Assembly (NCBI GenBank): GCA_017303335.1
Contig: JAFLBK010000002.1
Location: 248,001-312,000 of the forward strand
From: Chitinophagales bacterium
GTDB taxonomy: Bacteria > Bacteroidota > Bacteroidia > Chitinophagales > Chitinophagaceae
Length of the DNA: 64,000 nt
Reading direction: 5' to 3'
Part shown: positions 36,428-45,250 of the stretch, piece by piece
How positions within the stretch are numbered: the first letter of the stretch is position 1
Layout: the number at the start of each line of letters is the position of its first letter
The notes under the pieces: model-generated
Databases searched by the model: none
The model's input: only the letters and a program-made list of their open reading frames with translations
What the model was told of the DNA's origin: nothing
Made by a program: the position numbers and the translations under genes

Positions 36428-37597
36428 ATGACTCAGCAGGCTTCAAAAAAGCGCATCGCAATCTTTGGTTCCACAGGCTCTATCGGCACACAGGCGCTGG
36501 ATGTTATCCGGGCCAATCCTTCCATGTTTGAAGTGGAGATACTCACCGCCCAGACGAACGACGAATTGCTCATCACCCAGGCCATGGAATTCAGGCCCAA
36601 CGCCGTCGTGATCGGCGATCATACCCGCTACGAGAAAGTAAAAAACGCCCTCGGCTCCACCGATATCAAGGTGTTTGCCGGCGAATCCGCCCTCGAGGAT
36701 GTGGCTGATTTCGATACCTACGATATGATGCTGGCAGCCATTGTTGGTTTTGCCGGACTAAAACCCACGCTCAAGGCTGTGGAAAAGGGCAAGGCCGTAG
36801 GACTGGCCAACAAAGAAACCCTGGTCGTTGCCGGCGATATCGTCATGCAAACGGCGATTGAAAAAAGAGCCCCGATCATCCCGGTCGATAGTGAGCATTC
36901 TGCCATCTTCCAATGCCTGGTCGGCGAGGGAAGGAATCCCATCGAAAAGATCATCCTTACGGCCAGCGGCGGACCCTTCCTGGGTAAAAAACCCAATTTC
37001 CTCGTAAACGTAAAAAGAGAACACGCCCTGCAGCATCCCAACTGGAGCATGGGCGCCAAGATATCGATCGATTCGGCCACGCTGATGAACAAAGGGCTCG
37101 AGATGATTGAAGCCAAATGGCTGTTCAACCTCCGGCCCGAACAGATACAGGTGGTCATTCACCCGCAAAGCATCATCCACAGCCTCGTGCAGTTCGAAGA
37201 CGGAAGCCTGAAAGCCCAGATGGGTTTACCCGATATGAAACTGCCGATACAATATGCCATGGCTTTTCCCAACCGGGTGAAAAATGATTTCCCCCGTTTC
37301 AGTTTCCGCAAATACCCATCCCTCACCTTCGAAGACCCGGATGTAAAAACCTTCAGGAATTTACACCTGGCCACCGAAGCGCTGAACATGGGCGGCAATA
37401 TGCCCTGTATTCTCAATGCCGCCAACGAGATCGCCGTATGGGCCTTCCTCCGCAACCGGATCGGGTTCCTGGACATGACGGCCATGGTGGAAAAGACCAT
37501 GCAAAAACTGCCGTTCATCGAGAAACCAAGCCTCCAACAATATTTTGACAGCGATGGGGAAGCCCGTAATTTTGCCGCTTCGCTGATAAACCTGTAA
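36428..37597 (+). CDS. dxr: 1-deoxy-D-xylulose-5-phosphate reductoisomerase
   Basis: NADPH-dependent formation of MEP in the non-mevalonate isoprenoid pathway. The 389 residues have the Rossmann start IAIFGSTGSIGTQALDVIR, the metal/substrate segment IPVDSEHSAIFQCL, LTASGGPFLGK and LMNKGLEMIEAKWLFN. Start ATG 36428. The rseP gene follows 99 bases later on the same strand, an arrangement also common elsewhere. Confidence 0.96.
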   Translation: MTQQASKKRIAIFGSTGSIGTQALDVIRANPSMFEVEILTAQTNDELLITQAMEFRPNAVVIGDHTRYEKVKNALGSTDIKVFAGESALEDVADFDTYDMMLAAIVGFAGLKPTLKAVEKGKAVGLANKETLVVAGDIVMQTAIEKRAPIIPVDSEHSAIFQCLVGEGRNPIEKIILTASGGPFLGKKPNFLVNVKREHALQHPNWSMGAKISIDSATLMNKGLEMIEAKWLFNLRPEQIQVVIHPQSIIHSLVQFEDGSLKAQMGLPDMKLPIQYAMAFPNRVKNDFPRFSFRKYPSLTFEDPDVKTFRNLHLATEALNMGGNMPCILNAANEIAVWAFLRNRIGFLDMTAMVEKTMQKLPFIEKPSLQQYFDSDGEARNFAASLINL

Positions 37598-37696
37598 AAA
37601 GTGTTTTGTACCCGGCTCCTGTACTACTATGAAGCTTCGGTGGCGTCGCACTCTTGTACGGTTCCAGCCGTGTTCAACAAAAATCAAAAAAGATAA

Positions 37697-39082
37697 ATGG
37701 AATTATTAGCAATAAACTGGAGTAGTGTAGGCTTGAAAGTGGCCCAACTGATCCTGTCGCTGTCGATACTGGTCATCCTGCACGAATTCGGTCATTATAT
37801 TACCGCACGCTGGTTCAAATGCCGGGTAGAGAAATTCTATCTCTTTTTTGATCCCTGGTTCTCCCTGGTAAAAAAGAAGATCGGCGATACGGTTTACGGT
37901 ATCGGCTGGCTGCCCCTGGGTGGTTATGTGAAGATATCCGGGATGATCGACGAGAGCATGGACAAGGAAACCATGAAACTGCCGCCCCAGCCCTGGGAAT
38001 TCCGCAGCAAACCGGCCTGGCAACGCCTGATCATCATGATGGGTGGCGTTACCGTAAACGTGATCCTGGCTTTCATCATTTATGCCGGCATCCTCATGGT
38101 TTGGGGCGAAGACCGCATTCCGAACAGTTCGGTAAAGAATGGGGTGTGGGTGACCGATTCGCTCATGTACGAGATCGGCTTGCGGGACGGCGATAAGATC
38201 ATGGCCGTGAACAACGACAGCATCGCTTATTTTGAAGAAATACCCAAGAAGATATTATTCAGCGGCGGAGGGCATATCAATATCGTTCGCAACGGGAAGG
38301 ACACCGATATCGTGATACCCCGCAGCCTGATCGGGCAACTGGTGGAAAAAAAGAAATCGCGGGGCCGGCTCTTCATGCCGCGTATACCCGCCATCATGGG
38401 CCAGTTCGATAAGGACGATACCAGCCGGGCCAAAAAAGCCGGCTTGCAGTTCATGGACAAGATCGTGAAAGTGGATTCCCTGCCCATTCAATTCCTCGAC
38501 CAGGCAGCTGCCTACTTCAATACTAAAAGAAACCAGCAGGTCATGCTCACCGTCGACCGCAAAGGCTCCGAGATACAACTGCCCGTTCAGTTGAATGAAG
38601 AAGGAAAAATGAATCCAACCTTATTGGGGAATAAACAGTACGACAGCCTGGGTATGTTCGACATCGTGCATACCGACTACGGTTTCTTTGAAGCCTTCCC
38701 GGCCGGATTCAACCTGGCCATTACCTCACTGAAAGATTATATCGACCAGTTCAAACTCATCCTGTCGCCCAGCACCGGCGCCTACAAAGGCGTGGGCGGT
38801 TTCAAAGCCATGGGCTCTGTTTTCTCGGGCAGCGAGTGGGACTGGCAGCATTTCTGGAGCATTACCGCTTTCTTCTCCATCGTGCTTGCATTCATGAACC
38901 TGCTGCCGATTCCGGCGTTGGATGGGGGCCATGTGTTGTTCACGCTGATCGAAATGATCACCGGCCGCAAGCCCAGCGAAAAATTCCTCGAATACGCACA
39001 GATCACCGGCATGGTGATCCTGGTGGCCCTGATGCTGTACGCCAACGGAAACGATTGGTTTGGCTGGGGAAGAGGGAAGTAG
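37697..39082 (+). CDS. rseP: RseP-type site-2 intramembrane metalloprotease
   Basis: Cleaves membrane-bound anti-sigma factors or signal remnants inside the membrane. The 461 residues have a first helix with the zinc motif ILHEFGHYITAR, two PDZ-like periplasmic domains (about 130-330) and a C-terminal helix with the third metal ligand, LLPIPALDGGHVLF. The DNA at the start gives a normal N-terminal helix. Substrate and partner site-1 protease are not in the window. Confidence 0.94.
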   Translation: MELLAINWSSVGLKVAQLILSLSILVILHEFGHYITARWFKCRVEKFYLFFDPWFSLVKKKIGDTVYGIGWLPLGGYVKISGMIDESMDKETMKLPPQPWEFRSKPAWQRLIIMMGGVTVNVILAFIIYAGILMVWGEDRIPNSSVKNGVWVTDSLMYEIGLRDGDKIMAVNNDSIAYFEEIPKKILFSGGGHINIVRNGKDTDIVIPRSLIGQLVEKKKSRGRLFMPRIPAIMGQFDKDDTSRAKKAGLQFMDKIVKVDSLPIQFLDQAAAYFNTKRNQQVMLTVDRKGSEIQLPVQLNEEGKMNPTLLGNKQYDSLGMFDIVHTDYGFFEAFPAGFNLAITSLKDYIDQFKLILSPSTGAYKGVGGFKAMGSVFSGSEWDWQHFWSITAFFSIVLAFMNLLPIPALDGGHVLFTLIEMITGRKPSEKFLEYAQITGMVILVALMLYANGNDWFGWGRGK

Positions 39083-39181
39083 GTGGGGTTGATCTGCTGA
39101 TGCGTTAATTTGAAAATCTGAAGATGAAAGCAACGCTTGCTTAAAATCTTCATCTTTTATCGTCATCGCATCAACCTATCT

Positions 39182-39227
39182 TCAAATCTTCACATTTTCA
39201 AATCTTCACATTTTCAAATCATCACAT
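39182..39227. repeat. 16-bp tandem repeat, about 2.9 copies
   Basis: Copies of TCAAATCTTCACATTT at 39182-39197 and 39198-39213, then a partial copy with one change (TCAAATCATCACAT). It sits in the noncoding gap between rseP and the convergent MutS-like gene, along with related inverted sequence (GAAAATCTGAAGATG at about 39111). Probably neutral slippage repeats. Confidence 0.75.
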
Positions 39228-39247
39228 CAACAAATCAGCACATCGTT

Positions 39248-41035
39248 TCACAGTTCAATCCCGATCTTCTTCATCAGGATTGATGCGTTCATACTCTTGC
39301 AGATACCTTCCTGCAGGCGGTAGTCGAAGAACAATTCTCCCTTATCCACCTGTACATCGAAATGATAGTTCCGGATATTGCCGGGATGGCTTTCCTGCAG
39401 TTTGGCCAGTTCGATATCGTGTGTGGCCAGGATACCCGAAGCCTTGTGCCGGATCAGTTGTTTGATGAGGGCTGCCGATCCGGTGTGCCGGTCGAACGAA
39501 TTGGTGCCGCGGAGTATTTCATCCAGTAAGATGAAGACCGGTTCTCCCTTGTTCACGCTTTCAATGATTGCCCTGAGTTTTTTAAGTTCCGCGTAAAACG
39601 TAGACGTGCTTTCTTCGAGGTTATCGGCAATGCGCATGCTGCTCATCACCCGCATCGGCGAAAGCTGGAAATGGCTTGCGCAAACAGGCGCCCCGGCCAT
39701 GGCCAGTACGGTATTGATACCAACGCTGCGCAGGTAGGTGCTCTTGCCGGCCATATTGCTGCCGGTGACCAGTACAAGTTCTCCCGCTTTGGAAATGTTC
39801 ACGGGGTTGGTCACACGCCGTTTGGGTGCAATCAGGGGATGACCCATTTCCTTTCCTTCAATGAAAAAAGTTCCTTCGGTGAACACGGGGAATACCCACT
39901 GCGGATGATTGAATTGCAGGGTGGCCAGGGTACTGAGCGCTTCAAATGTTCCGAGTGTATTGAACCAGCCGAGTACTTCCGAATGGTGTGTGCGTTTCCA
40001 GCGTTCCAGGGCGAGGGCCTGCTGGAGGTCCCACTGAAAGAGAACAGCCAGCGGAATAAAGACAACGATGTTCAACCGGAGATCGAGCCGTTCCAGTACC
40101 CGGTTCAGGGAACGTAAGCTTTGCGATGCCGAGCCCTGTTCGTAGATCAGTTGCTGCTGTAACCGGCAGAGATATTCGTTTTTGAATCTTGTTTGTTCAA
40201 TGAGGCGGATGCTGCCGGCGAATACGTCCATCTCATCGGCCATCCGCGATACCTGCTGGTGCAGGGGCGTTACCTTACCCGCAATATACAAGGCGAGTAT
40301 ACCGGAGGCCAGTAAACAATAATTGCGAAGCGGCGTATCAACGATGCCTAATATGTTCAACAGGATAACCGTAACAACGACGGCCGGTACCGCCAGGCTG
40401 ATCATGCTCCAGTAGCGGTTATCGAGGAACCGGTTTTTTTCATTGAACCAGTTCTGCAACCGGTCCTGGGTGGATGCCTGTATTTTGGCAGCGAGCGCAT
40501 AGGCCTGCAGTTTTTCACGCCATTCGGGTATGCCTGCCAGTTCACGGATCGCATCCTGCCGTTCGCGGATCTCAGTAATACCGGCCGGGCCCGATAACCA
40601 GCCGGCGAGTTGCGCATCGCCCATTTCGGAACTGCTTCGGTTGATATACTGGTATAAGGAAGCGTGGCCGAAAATATCGAGGTCGGCGGAATAGGGATGA
40701 TCGGGACTGCTGTAAATAGTTCCGGTATTGCCGGTGAAGTTATGATCGAGCGACAGGATTTCGGTTTCAATAACCTCCACCAGGTATTCCTGCTGTTTGA
40801 TCGCGGCGTTGTTGTTAACATCCATAAGTACCAGCCGTATGAAAAGAACAAGCAATGCCAGGTCGGCGATCCAGCCGGAAACAGCGTGGCCAGGAAAGAG
40901 CAGGTAGCTGAAAAGGATCATGGCTCCGATGGCGGCAAAGCGAAGCCAGCCCAGTATTGCTTTACGCCTGTTCAGGGAATCGAGCCCGGTTTTGAGTTCG
41001 TTCAGGCGGTTGCTGTAATAGGTTAGAGGTTCCAT
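39248..41035 (-). CDS. Membrane-associated MutS-family ATPase
   Basis: A 595-residue protein with an N-terminal region holding two to four predicted membrane helices (FAAIGAMILFSYLLFPG; AVPAVVVTVILLNILGIV), a MutS lever-like middle and a C-terminal MutS ATPase. Walker A is VTGSNMAGKSTYLRSVG and Walker B is FILLDEILRGTNSFDR, followed by LATHDIELAKL. It lacks the mismatch-recognition domain, so it is not a standard MutS; no role is known to me. I start at the Met at 41035 (MEPLTYYSNRLNELK). It is divergent from ssrA. Confidence 0.88.
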   Translation of the reverse strand: MEPLTYYSNRLNELKTGLDSLNRRKAILGWLRFAAIGAMILFSYLLFPGHAVSGWIADLALLVLFIRLVLMDVNNNAAIKQQEYLVEVIETEILSLDHNFTGNTGTIYSSPDHPYSADLDIFGHASLYQYINRSSSEMGDAQLAGWLSGPAGITEIRERQDAIRELAGIPEWREKLQAYALAAKIQASTQDRLQNWFNEKNRFLDNRYWSMISLAVPAVVVTVILLNILGIVDTPLRNYCLLASGILALYIAGKVTPLHQQVSRMADEMDVFAGSIRLIEQTRFKNEYLCRLQQQLIYEQGSASQSLRSLNRVLERLDLRLNIVVFIPLAVLFQWDLQQALALERWKRTHHSEVLGWFNTLGTFEALSTLATLQFNHPQWVFPVFTEGTFFIEGKEMGHPLIAPKRRVTNPVNISKAGELVLVTGSNMAGKSTYLRSVGINTVLAMAGAPVCASHFQLSPMRVMSSMRIADNLEESTSTFYAELKKLRAIIESVNKGEPVFILLDEILRGTNSFDRHTGSAALIKQLIRHKASGILATHDIELAKLQESHPGNIRNYHFDVQVDKGELFFDYRLQEGICKSMNASILMKKIGIEL

Positions 41036-41116
41036 ATGCGGTATTTGCCGCTTGAAGATATTACAAAACGGCCGGCAGTGTCTCAATTTGAAAATACAAT
41101 CATCTCTTTTAACGAC

Positions 41117-41198
41117 TTGTCAGCCTGAGCCTGCCTGTCGGCAGACAGGCCTGTCGAAGGCGATTAATAAGCCGGTTTCGACCGGCTCAACCTGACAA
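41117..41198. repeat. REP-like composite palindrome between the mutS-like gene and ssrA
   Basis: Outer arms TTGTCAGCCTGAGCC (41117-41131) and GGCTCAACCTGACAA (41184-41198) are imperfect inverted copies. Inside are two further stems, GCCTGCCTGTCGGCAGACAGG and GCCGGTTTCGACCGGC. The elements match the dispersed Bacteroidota type. Confidence 0.7.
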
Positions 41199-41280
41199 TA
41201 TTTTTTTCAAGCTGCGGCACTACAAAACGGCCCGTTACGTTCAGTGCTTGGGTTAATCTTCGTAACTTTGCGGTTCATCC

Positions 41281-41651
41281 GGGGCTGACCGGTTTTGACA
41301 GCATAGTTCTTTGTAAGTGTAAGCATGTACTGCGTTGCGTAATTAGCAGTTGAATCTGAATACGAAAACTTTAAATGGCAATACTTCGTATGCCATGGCT
41401 GCCTAATCGATAGATTAGCATCCATTCGGGCCGCCGAACAGGTCAGTCCTGTTACCATGTTCCGCCGCCGACTCAAAAAACAAAACGGGATGCTGCTATG
41501 GAATGATGTGACCATAGCTTAAGACCATTCATCTAAGGAAACGGTTGGTTTGTCATGCTCCTGCTGTTTCCCTACAACCAATGCATGAATAAACATGTAG
41601 AAAGCTTACGGCGGATATGTTTGGACTCGAGTTCGATTCTCGACAGCTCCA
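41281..41651 (+). ncRNA. ssrA: Transfer-messenger RNA (tmRNA)
   Basis: Rescues stalled ribosomes and tags their products. The 5' end GGGGCTGACCGGTTTTGAC and the 3' end with T-arm GAGTTCGATTCTC and acceptor CAGCTCC pair as a tRNA-like domain; discriminator A, CCA not fully encoded. The tag frame ends NGNTSYAMAA followed by TAA at 41404-41406. The YAMAA ending fits Bacteroidota degradation tags. The resume codon is not certain: the frame is open upstream to an unusually long tag, at least as far as NTKTLNG. Confidence 0.93.
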
Positions 41652-41656
41652 CAGGG

Positions 41657-41686
41657 CCGGGACAAATGCCGATGTGTTTGTCCCGG
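41657..41686 (+). terminator. Hairpin terminator after ssrA
   Basis: A perfect 10-bp stem (CCGGGACAAA with TTTGTCCCGG) around a 10-base loop, six bases after the tmRNA 3' end. No long T-run follows (TTACATTAC), so termination efficiency is uncertain. Confidence 0.65.
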
Positions 41687-41699
41687 TTACATTACACCC

Positions 41700-42470
41700 A
41701 TGAATACCAGCAACAGATATTTCGTGCCCGAAAACTCCATTGTAAGAAAGATATGGGGGAAATCGGACACCATCCTCTTCATCTTTGCCGGCTCGGCAGC
41801 TGAATTTGCATTGAACAAGGCGGTTGACTGGTTGTACTTTACCGGCAGGCTCCCATCTGATCCATTGGGGAGATTATTCTCTACTGTTGCCTACGCAAGA
41901 GCAATCGTTTTTTCTGACGAACAAAAAGCACTTGCCGCCATTGATAAGATCAGCGCCATACATGGAGCCGTGGAAAACAGCCGTGGAGCAAAGATCCCCG
42001 ACTGGGCCTACCGGGATGTGCTTTATATGCTCATCCACTATTCGGTTGTTTCGTATGAATTACTGGAAAGAAAATTAACCGTGCAGGAAAAGGAAGAAGT
42101 ATATGATGTGTTCTTCCGGCTGGGATCGAGAATGAACCTGAAGGAACTTCCCGGCTCTTACACAGATTGGCTCATCAGCCGGCAACAGCACCTGGAAGCC
42201 GATCTCGCAAAGAGTAATTACAGCACTGATCTGTACAAACAGTACAAAAAACACCTGGGCTCATTCCGTTACCGGGTACTGATCGAATCGCAGAAACTGA
42301 TCGTACCGCCTTGCGTGAAGGCAATGCTGAATTTTACGAACAGGCACCGGTTGAAACCCTTCATCCCTTTTTATAAACTATGCAGAAAAGTAAAATTAGA
42401 TGGTGCCGTAAAGGCACTCTTGCTGCCTTCATCTTATAAAGCACAGATAAATGCACTTGATTATGACTAG
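41700..42470 (+). CDS. MpaB-type oxygenase family protein (DUF2236)
   Basis: A 256-residue protein of the DUF2236/MpaB family, which includes latex-cleaving heme oxygenases and uncharacterised bacterial proteins. Recognisable segments are FAGSAAEFALNKAVDWLYF, RLFSTVAYARAIVF, IHGAVENSRGAKIPDWAYRD and a His-containing VLYMLIHYSVVSYELL. Substrate unknown. It starts 14 bases after the ssrA terminator hairpin. Its composition is intermediate between the GC-rich core and the AT-rich block that follows. Confidence 0.82.
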   Translation: MNTSNRYFVPENSIVRKIWGKSDTILFIFAGSAAEFALNKAVDWLYFTGRLPSDPLGRLFSTVAYARAIVFSDEQKALAAIDKISAIHGAVENSRGAKIPDWAYRDVLYMLIHYSVVSYELLERKLTVQEKEEVYDVFFRLGSRMNLKELPGSYTDWLISRQQHLEADLAKSNYSTDLYKQYKKHLGSFRYRVLIESQKLIVPPCVKAMLNFTNRHRLKPFIPFYKLCRKVKLDGAVKALLLPSSYKAQINALDYD

Positions 42471-42475
42471 TGCCA

Positions 42476-42919
42476 TCAGCTTTTCTTATTCCGGATAAAG
42501 ACTACTCCGTCCTGTATTTCATCGGCAAGTTGCTGAATGGTTTTTGTGGTGAACAGGGTTATCAATTGGTTTTTTATGGTCTTATACTGTGCATGCAGGG
42601 GGCATGGCCTGGTTTCGGAACAAAGTTTTAAGCCCATTACACATTTCTCGAGTATCTCATCTTCATTCATAGCTTCCAACACGACATGAACAGGTAGTTT
42701 CTTCACTTTTACCGGAATAAAGAAACCGCCCTGTGGCCCCCGCGCAGAACTGACGACCTTATTATCTCTTGTCAGTTGCTGTAATATTTTCGCCGTAAAA
42801 GGACGGGGAGAATCGATTGCCAGGGCTATTTCTTCAATACCTATTTTTTTTTCTTCCGAACTTTTTTGAGCTAAAAAAATGGTAGCCCGCAGTGCATATT
42901 CTGTTGCTTTTGAGAACAT
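42476..42919 (-). CDS. Rrf2-family regulator with three-Cys Fe-S site (NsrR/IscR-like)
   Basis: A 147-residue winged-helix repressor. The HTH is EEIALAIDSPRPFTAKILQQ, then the wing SSARGPQGGFFI. Cysteines at 93, 100 and 106 (EKCVMGLKLCSETRPC) match the Fe-S ligand triad of NsrR/IscR-type sensors. It is the last gene of norC-norB-PTPS-rrf2, 45 bases after the pterin synthase. Position suggests it senses NO or Fe-S status and controls the norC promoter; this is inference. Confidence 0.88.
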   Translation of the reverse strand: MFSKATEYALRATIFLAQKSSEEKKIGIEEIALAIDSPRPFTAKILQQLTRDNKVVSSARGPQGGFFIPVKVKKLPVHVVLEAMNEDEILEKCVMGLKLCSETRPCPLHAQYKTIKNQLITLFTTKTIQQLADEIQDGVVFIRNKKS

Positions 42920-42964
42920 ATCTGGTATTATAAGGAGAAACTACAATAATTTTTAATGAGCCTG

Positions 42965-43408
42965 TCATTGATTCACCGGCTGGTTCAATACCCATTCAGC
43001 ATACGAGTCTTTTGTTTCATAGATCTTCAGATACTCTAAACGGGTATTCCCCGGTAGTTTTATGCTTAATTCATTCTTTATATAGACCAGCATGTTCTCT
43101 GCAGTAGGTTCCGCCTCAAAAATAACCAGGTTTTCCATCGATGCAAAGCCGGGATTGGCAGCTACAAAACCGGCGGACAACAGTACCTTGTGATCGAATT
43201 TCCCTACTACCGTATTGTTTACGATCCTTTTGATCTCTTTAAAGTCCATCACAAAGCCGGGTGAAGGTATGTAAGTATCCTGGTTTGTAATGGAAGATAT
43301 CGTTACGTGCAGTTCATACGAGTGGCCATGGATATTTCTGCAGGCGCCCGGGTATCCATATACGGCGTGTGACGCTTCAAAGTGAAATATTTTTGTAAGC
43401 TTCAGCAT
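42965..43408 (-). CDS. 6-pyruvoyl-tetrahydropterin synthase / QueD family protein
   Basis: A 147-residue zinc enzyme of the PTPS/QueD family. The zinc His are at 14, 27 and 29 (FEASHAVYG; CRNIHGHSYELHV) and the catalytic Cys at 23 is kept. The C-terminal Glu/His part reads KIYETKDSYAEWVL. Its ATG directly abuts the norB stop, so it belongs to the nor operon rather than to a queuosine cluster. Whether it makes a queuosine precursor or another pterin is open. Confidence 0.88.
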   Translation of the reverse strand: MLKLTKIFHFEASHAVYGYPGACRNIHGHSYELHVTISSITNQDTYIPSPGFVMDFKEIKRIVNNTVVGKFDHKVLLSAGFVAANPGFASMENLVIFEAEPTAENMLVYIKNELSIKLPGNTRLEYLKIYETKDSYAEWVLNQPVNQ

Positions 43409-44827
43409 CTATGCTTTTATTTGGGTTGACCAGTTTAACGAGTTATTTTGCTTCCTGGTACTTTCCTTTTCTTTCCGGACGGCTGTTTTGAAGAAACAGG
43501 TCAACTGGTTTTTTACCAAAGGGTAAATTACCAGGTAGAACCCTGTTGTCATCGCTGTTCCGGCTATAAAGAAAAGAATGAAATAAGGCCGTAATTGCAG
43601 CATCATTGAACTAAAAGGGATCCTTGCTGAACTCATCTGCCATTTGGCTTTTAATATGCCGGCTGTAATGAGGCTGATCCAGAAAAGGAGTAAGGAACCA
43701 TTTGCAACCATGTAACCGCTGTTGAACCACTTCCCATGTTGTTTTACAGGCATGCAGGTATCTTGCAAAATGTCTGAAGCCATAGCCAGTAAAAGAAAAC
43801 TGTTGATGCCGATCGTTGCCCCCATGGTATGTGCTACTGTAATATGTGTGCCATGTGTATAGACATTTATAGCAGGCACAGACATTGCGATGGCCAGCAC
43901 CAGTGTCAGGAATATCCAGATATCTGCCGCCAGTAAGAAACGATACGTGGCATTGTGCTGGTATTTGCGTGCTGTGGTCAGAGAAGATTTCCATTGCCAG
44001 ATGATCCTGCCTAAGATAAAAAGTTCAGTCATGCTTACTGCATAACTGATGTGTTTTACAAACGGGTACGTGGGCAAGGTATAAATATGATGTCCCCAGT
44101 TGAACATAAGATTAAACAGGCCGGTGAAGTAGAGTACAAAGGCGACCGGGGCCCGGCTGTATTTTCTTTCACCGCTGATCTTTTCCATCAGGAATATGCT
44201 GCAGCCATAGATAAGCATATTCCACGATCCAACCATGGATCCATAGGATTTCCATTGTACGGTCATATCGTTTACCACATTGTTCCGGAAATAGGGGAAC
44301 AGCCATAGATAGGATTCAATAAATGTGAACAGGAAAAAGAACAGGCCGGTAAGCCACATCCATACGTAAACCGGTTGTTTCTTAAAACTGTCAATTGATT
44401 TTATGAAGTTAATGATGAAGAGTATCCAGCCGGTAGCAATGGGTATGGCCAGCACCGGGTGAAACTCCCAGTATTCCCGTCCGCCAAATACGCCGGCACA
44501 ATAAGATACCAGTATTACCGGAACAGAAACGGCGAAGAGGATGAATTGGATACGGGCAAGAAAAGATGAATAAAGTTCCCTGCCTGTATATTCCTGTAAA
44601 TAACTTAATACTGCTCCCATGGCGGCCAGGATGATCCAAAAGACCATCGAAGAAACATGCAGGGGCCTGGTTATTTCGAAAGAGAGATGGGACTTCAGGA
44701 ATCCCGGTATCAGGTATTGTAATGCACCGATGAGACCAAATAACATACCGGCTGCCATTAATAGCATACCGGCGATCAGGAATAATTTTGTAACACTGGG
44801 TTTATTTCTGTTCAATAGTTCCCTCAT
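43409..44827 (-). CDS. norB: NorB-like heme-copper oxidase superfamily subunit I
   Basis: A 472-residue polytopic protein with about 12 helices. It matches cNOR NorB in the low-spin heme region (TRPLHVSSMVFWIILAAMG), the double His (LMFNWGHHIYTLPT), a Glu after it (SMTELFILG) and the heme ligand segment (HGTHITVAHTMGATIGIN). However, the helix that in cNOR carries the FeB ligands HxxxE (HLWVE) here reads QWKSYGSMVGSWNMLIYG, with no His and no Glu. I start at ATG 44827 (MRELLNRNKP), which overlaps norC by 26 bases; the Met 14 codons earlier overlaps it far more. NO reductase activity is likely but not proven. Confidence 0.85.
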   Translation of the reverse strand: MRELLNRNKPSVTKLFLIAGMLLMAAGMLFGLIGALQYLIPGFLKSHLSFEITRPLHVSSMVFWIILAAMGAVLSYLQEYTGRELYSSFLARIQFILFAVSVPVILVSYCAGVFGGREYWEFHPVLAIPIATGWILFIINFIKSIDSFKKQPVYVWMWLTGLFFFLFTFIESYLWLFPYFRNNVVNDMTVQWKSYGSMVGSWNMLIYGCSIFLMEKISGERKYSRAPVAFVLYFTGLFNLMFNWGHHIYTLPTYPFVKHISYAVSMTELFILGRIIWQWKSSLTTARKYQHNATYRFLLAADIWIFLTLVLAIAMSVPAINVYTHGTHITVAHTMGATIGINSFLLLAMASDILQDTCMPVKQHGKWFNSGYMVANGSLLLFWISLITAGILKAKWQMSSARIPFSSMMLQLRPYFILFFIAGTAMTTGFYLVIYPLVKNQLTCFFKTAVRKEKESTRKQNNSLNWSTQIKA

Positions 44828-45218
44828 AGCTGAGCATAAAAGTTTTTGGGTCCGACTTGCCGGAGGCATTTAGTTGCCTGAAAAAGCCCAGCAGGTTTTT
44901 TATCTCTCCCTGCTTCAGGTGAAAATCGGGCATGATGCCGGTCCCGTTCTTCAGAAATGCTTCAATGTATGCCGGCCCCCTTACTGAATACACATTCGTG
45001 AGGTCTGGGCCCAGGTACCCACCCAAACCATATACCTGGTGACAGGCATTGCAATTATATTTCTGCCAGGATAGTTTTCCGGCAGCAGCGTCTCTGTCCT
45101 GCTTGATCCTTTTCACCGGAAGGTTGGTATACAGGTAAAATGAATAGCACAGGAAGAAGAATAATAAGATAAGTAAGACCAAAACTCTCTGCCGGTCGCC
45201 GGATAGATGAATATGCAT
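44802..45218 (-). CDS. norC: NorC-like membrane-anchored cytochrome c
   Basis: A 138-residue electron-donor subunit for the NorB-like protein. One N-terminal membrane helix (VLVLLILLFFFLCYSFYLY) precedes a single cytochrome c domain with NCNACH (Cys56, Cys59, His60) and the axial Met in GIMPDFH. This is the NorC plan. It is the first gene of the operon, with promoter at 45232-45239. Confidence 0.9.
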   Translation of the reverse strand: MHIHLSGDRQRVLVLLILLFFFLCYSFYLYTNLPVKRIKQDRDAAAGKLSWQKYNCNACHQVYGLGGYLGPDLTNVYSVRGPAYIEAFLKNGTGIMPDFHLKQGEIKNLLGFFRQLNASGKSDPKTFMLSYEGTIEQK

Positions 45219-45231
45219 AACTAATTAAAGA

Positions 45232-45239
45232 CAAATTTA
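45232..45239 (-). promoter_or_regulatory. norC -7 element (TAAATTTG on the minus strand)
   Basis: Matches TAnnTTTG, with the predicted start of transcription about eight bases before the norC ATG. It faces away from the plus-strand TATATTTG at 45251-45258, so the two promoters overlap in a 27-bp segment. No FNR-type palindrome lies within 60 bases on its upstream side. Confidence 0.5.
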
Positions 45240-45250
45240 TCCTTAATTAT

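Noticed and set aside
39182..39227. Short tandem repeats as a CRISPR array
   Set aside because: The repeats are directly adjacent 16-mers without spacers and no cas gene is present.
41700..42470. MpaB-family gene as part of the nitrogen-oxide cluster
   Set aside because: It is on the other strand next to ssrA, and nothing in its sequence links it to NO metabolism.
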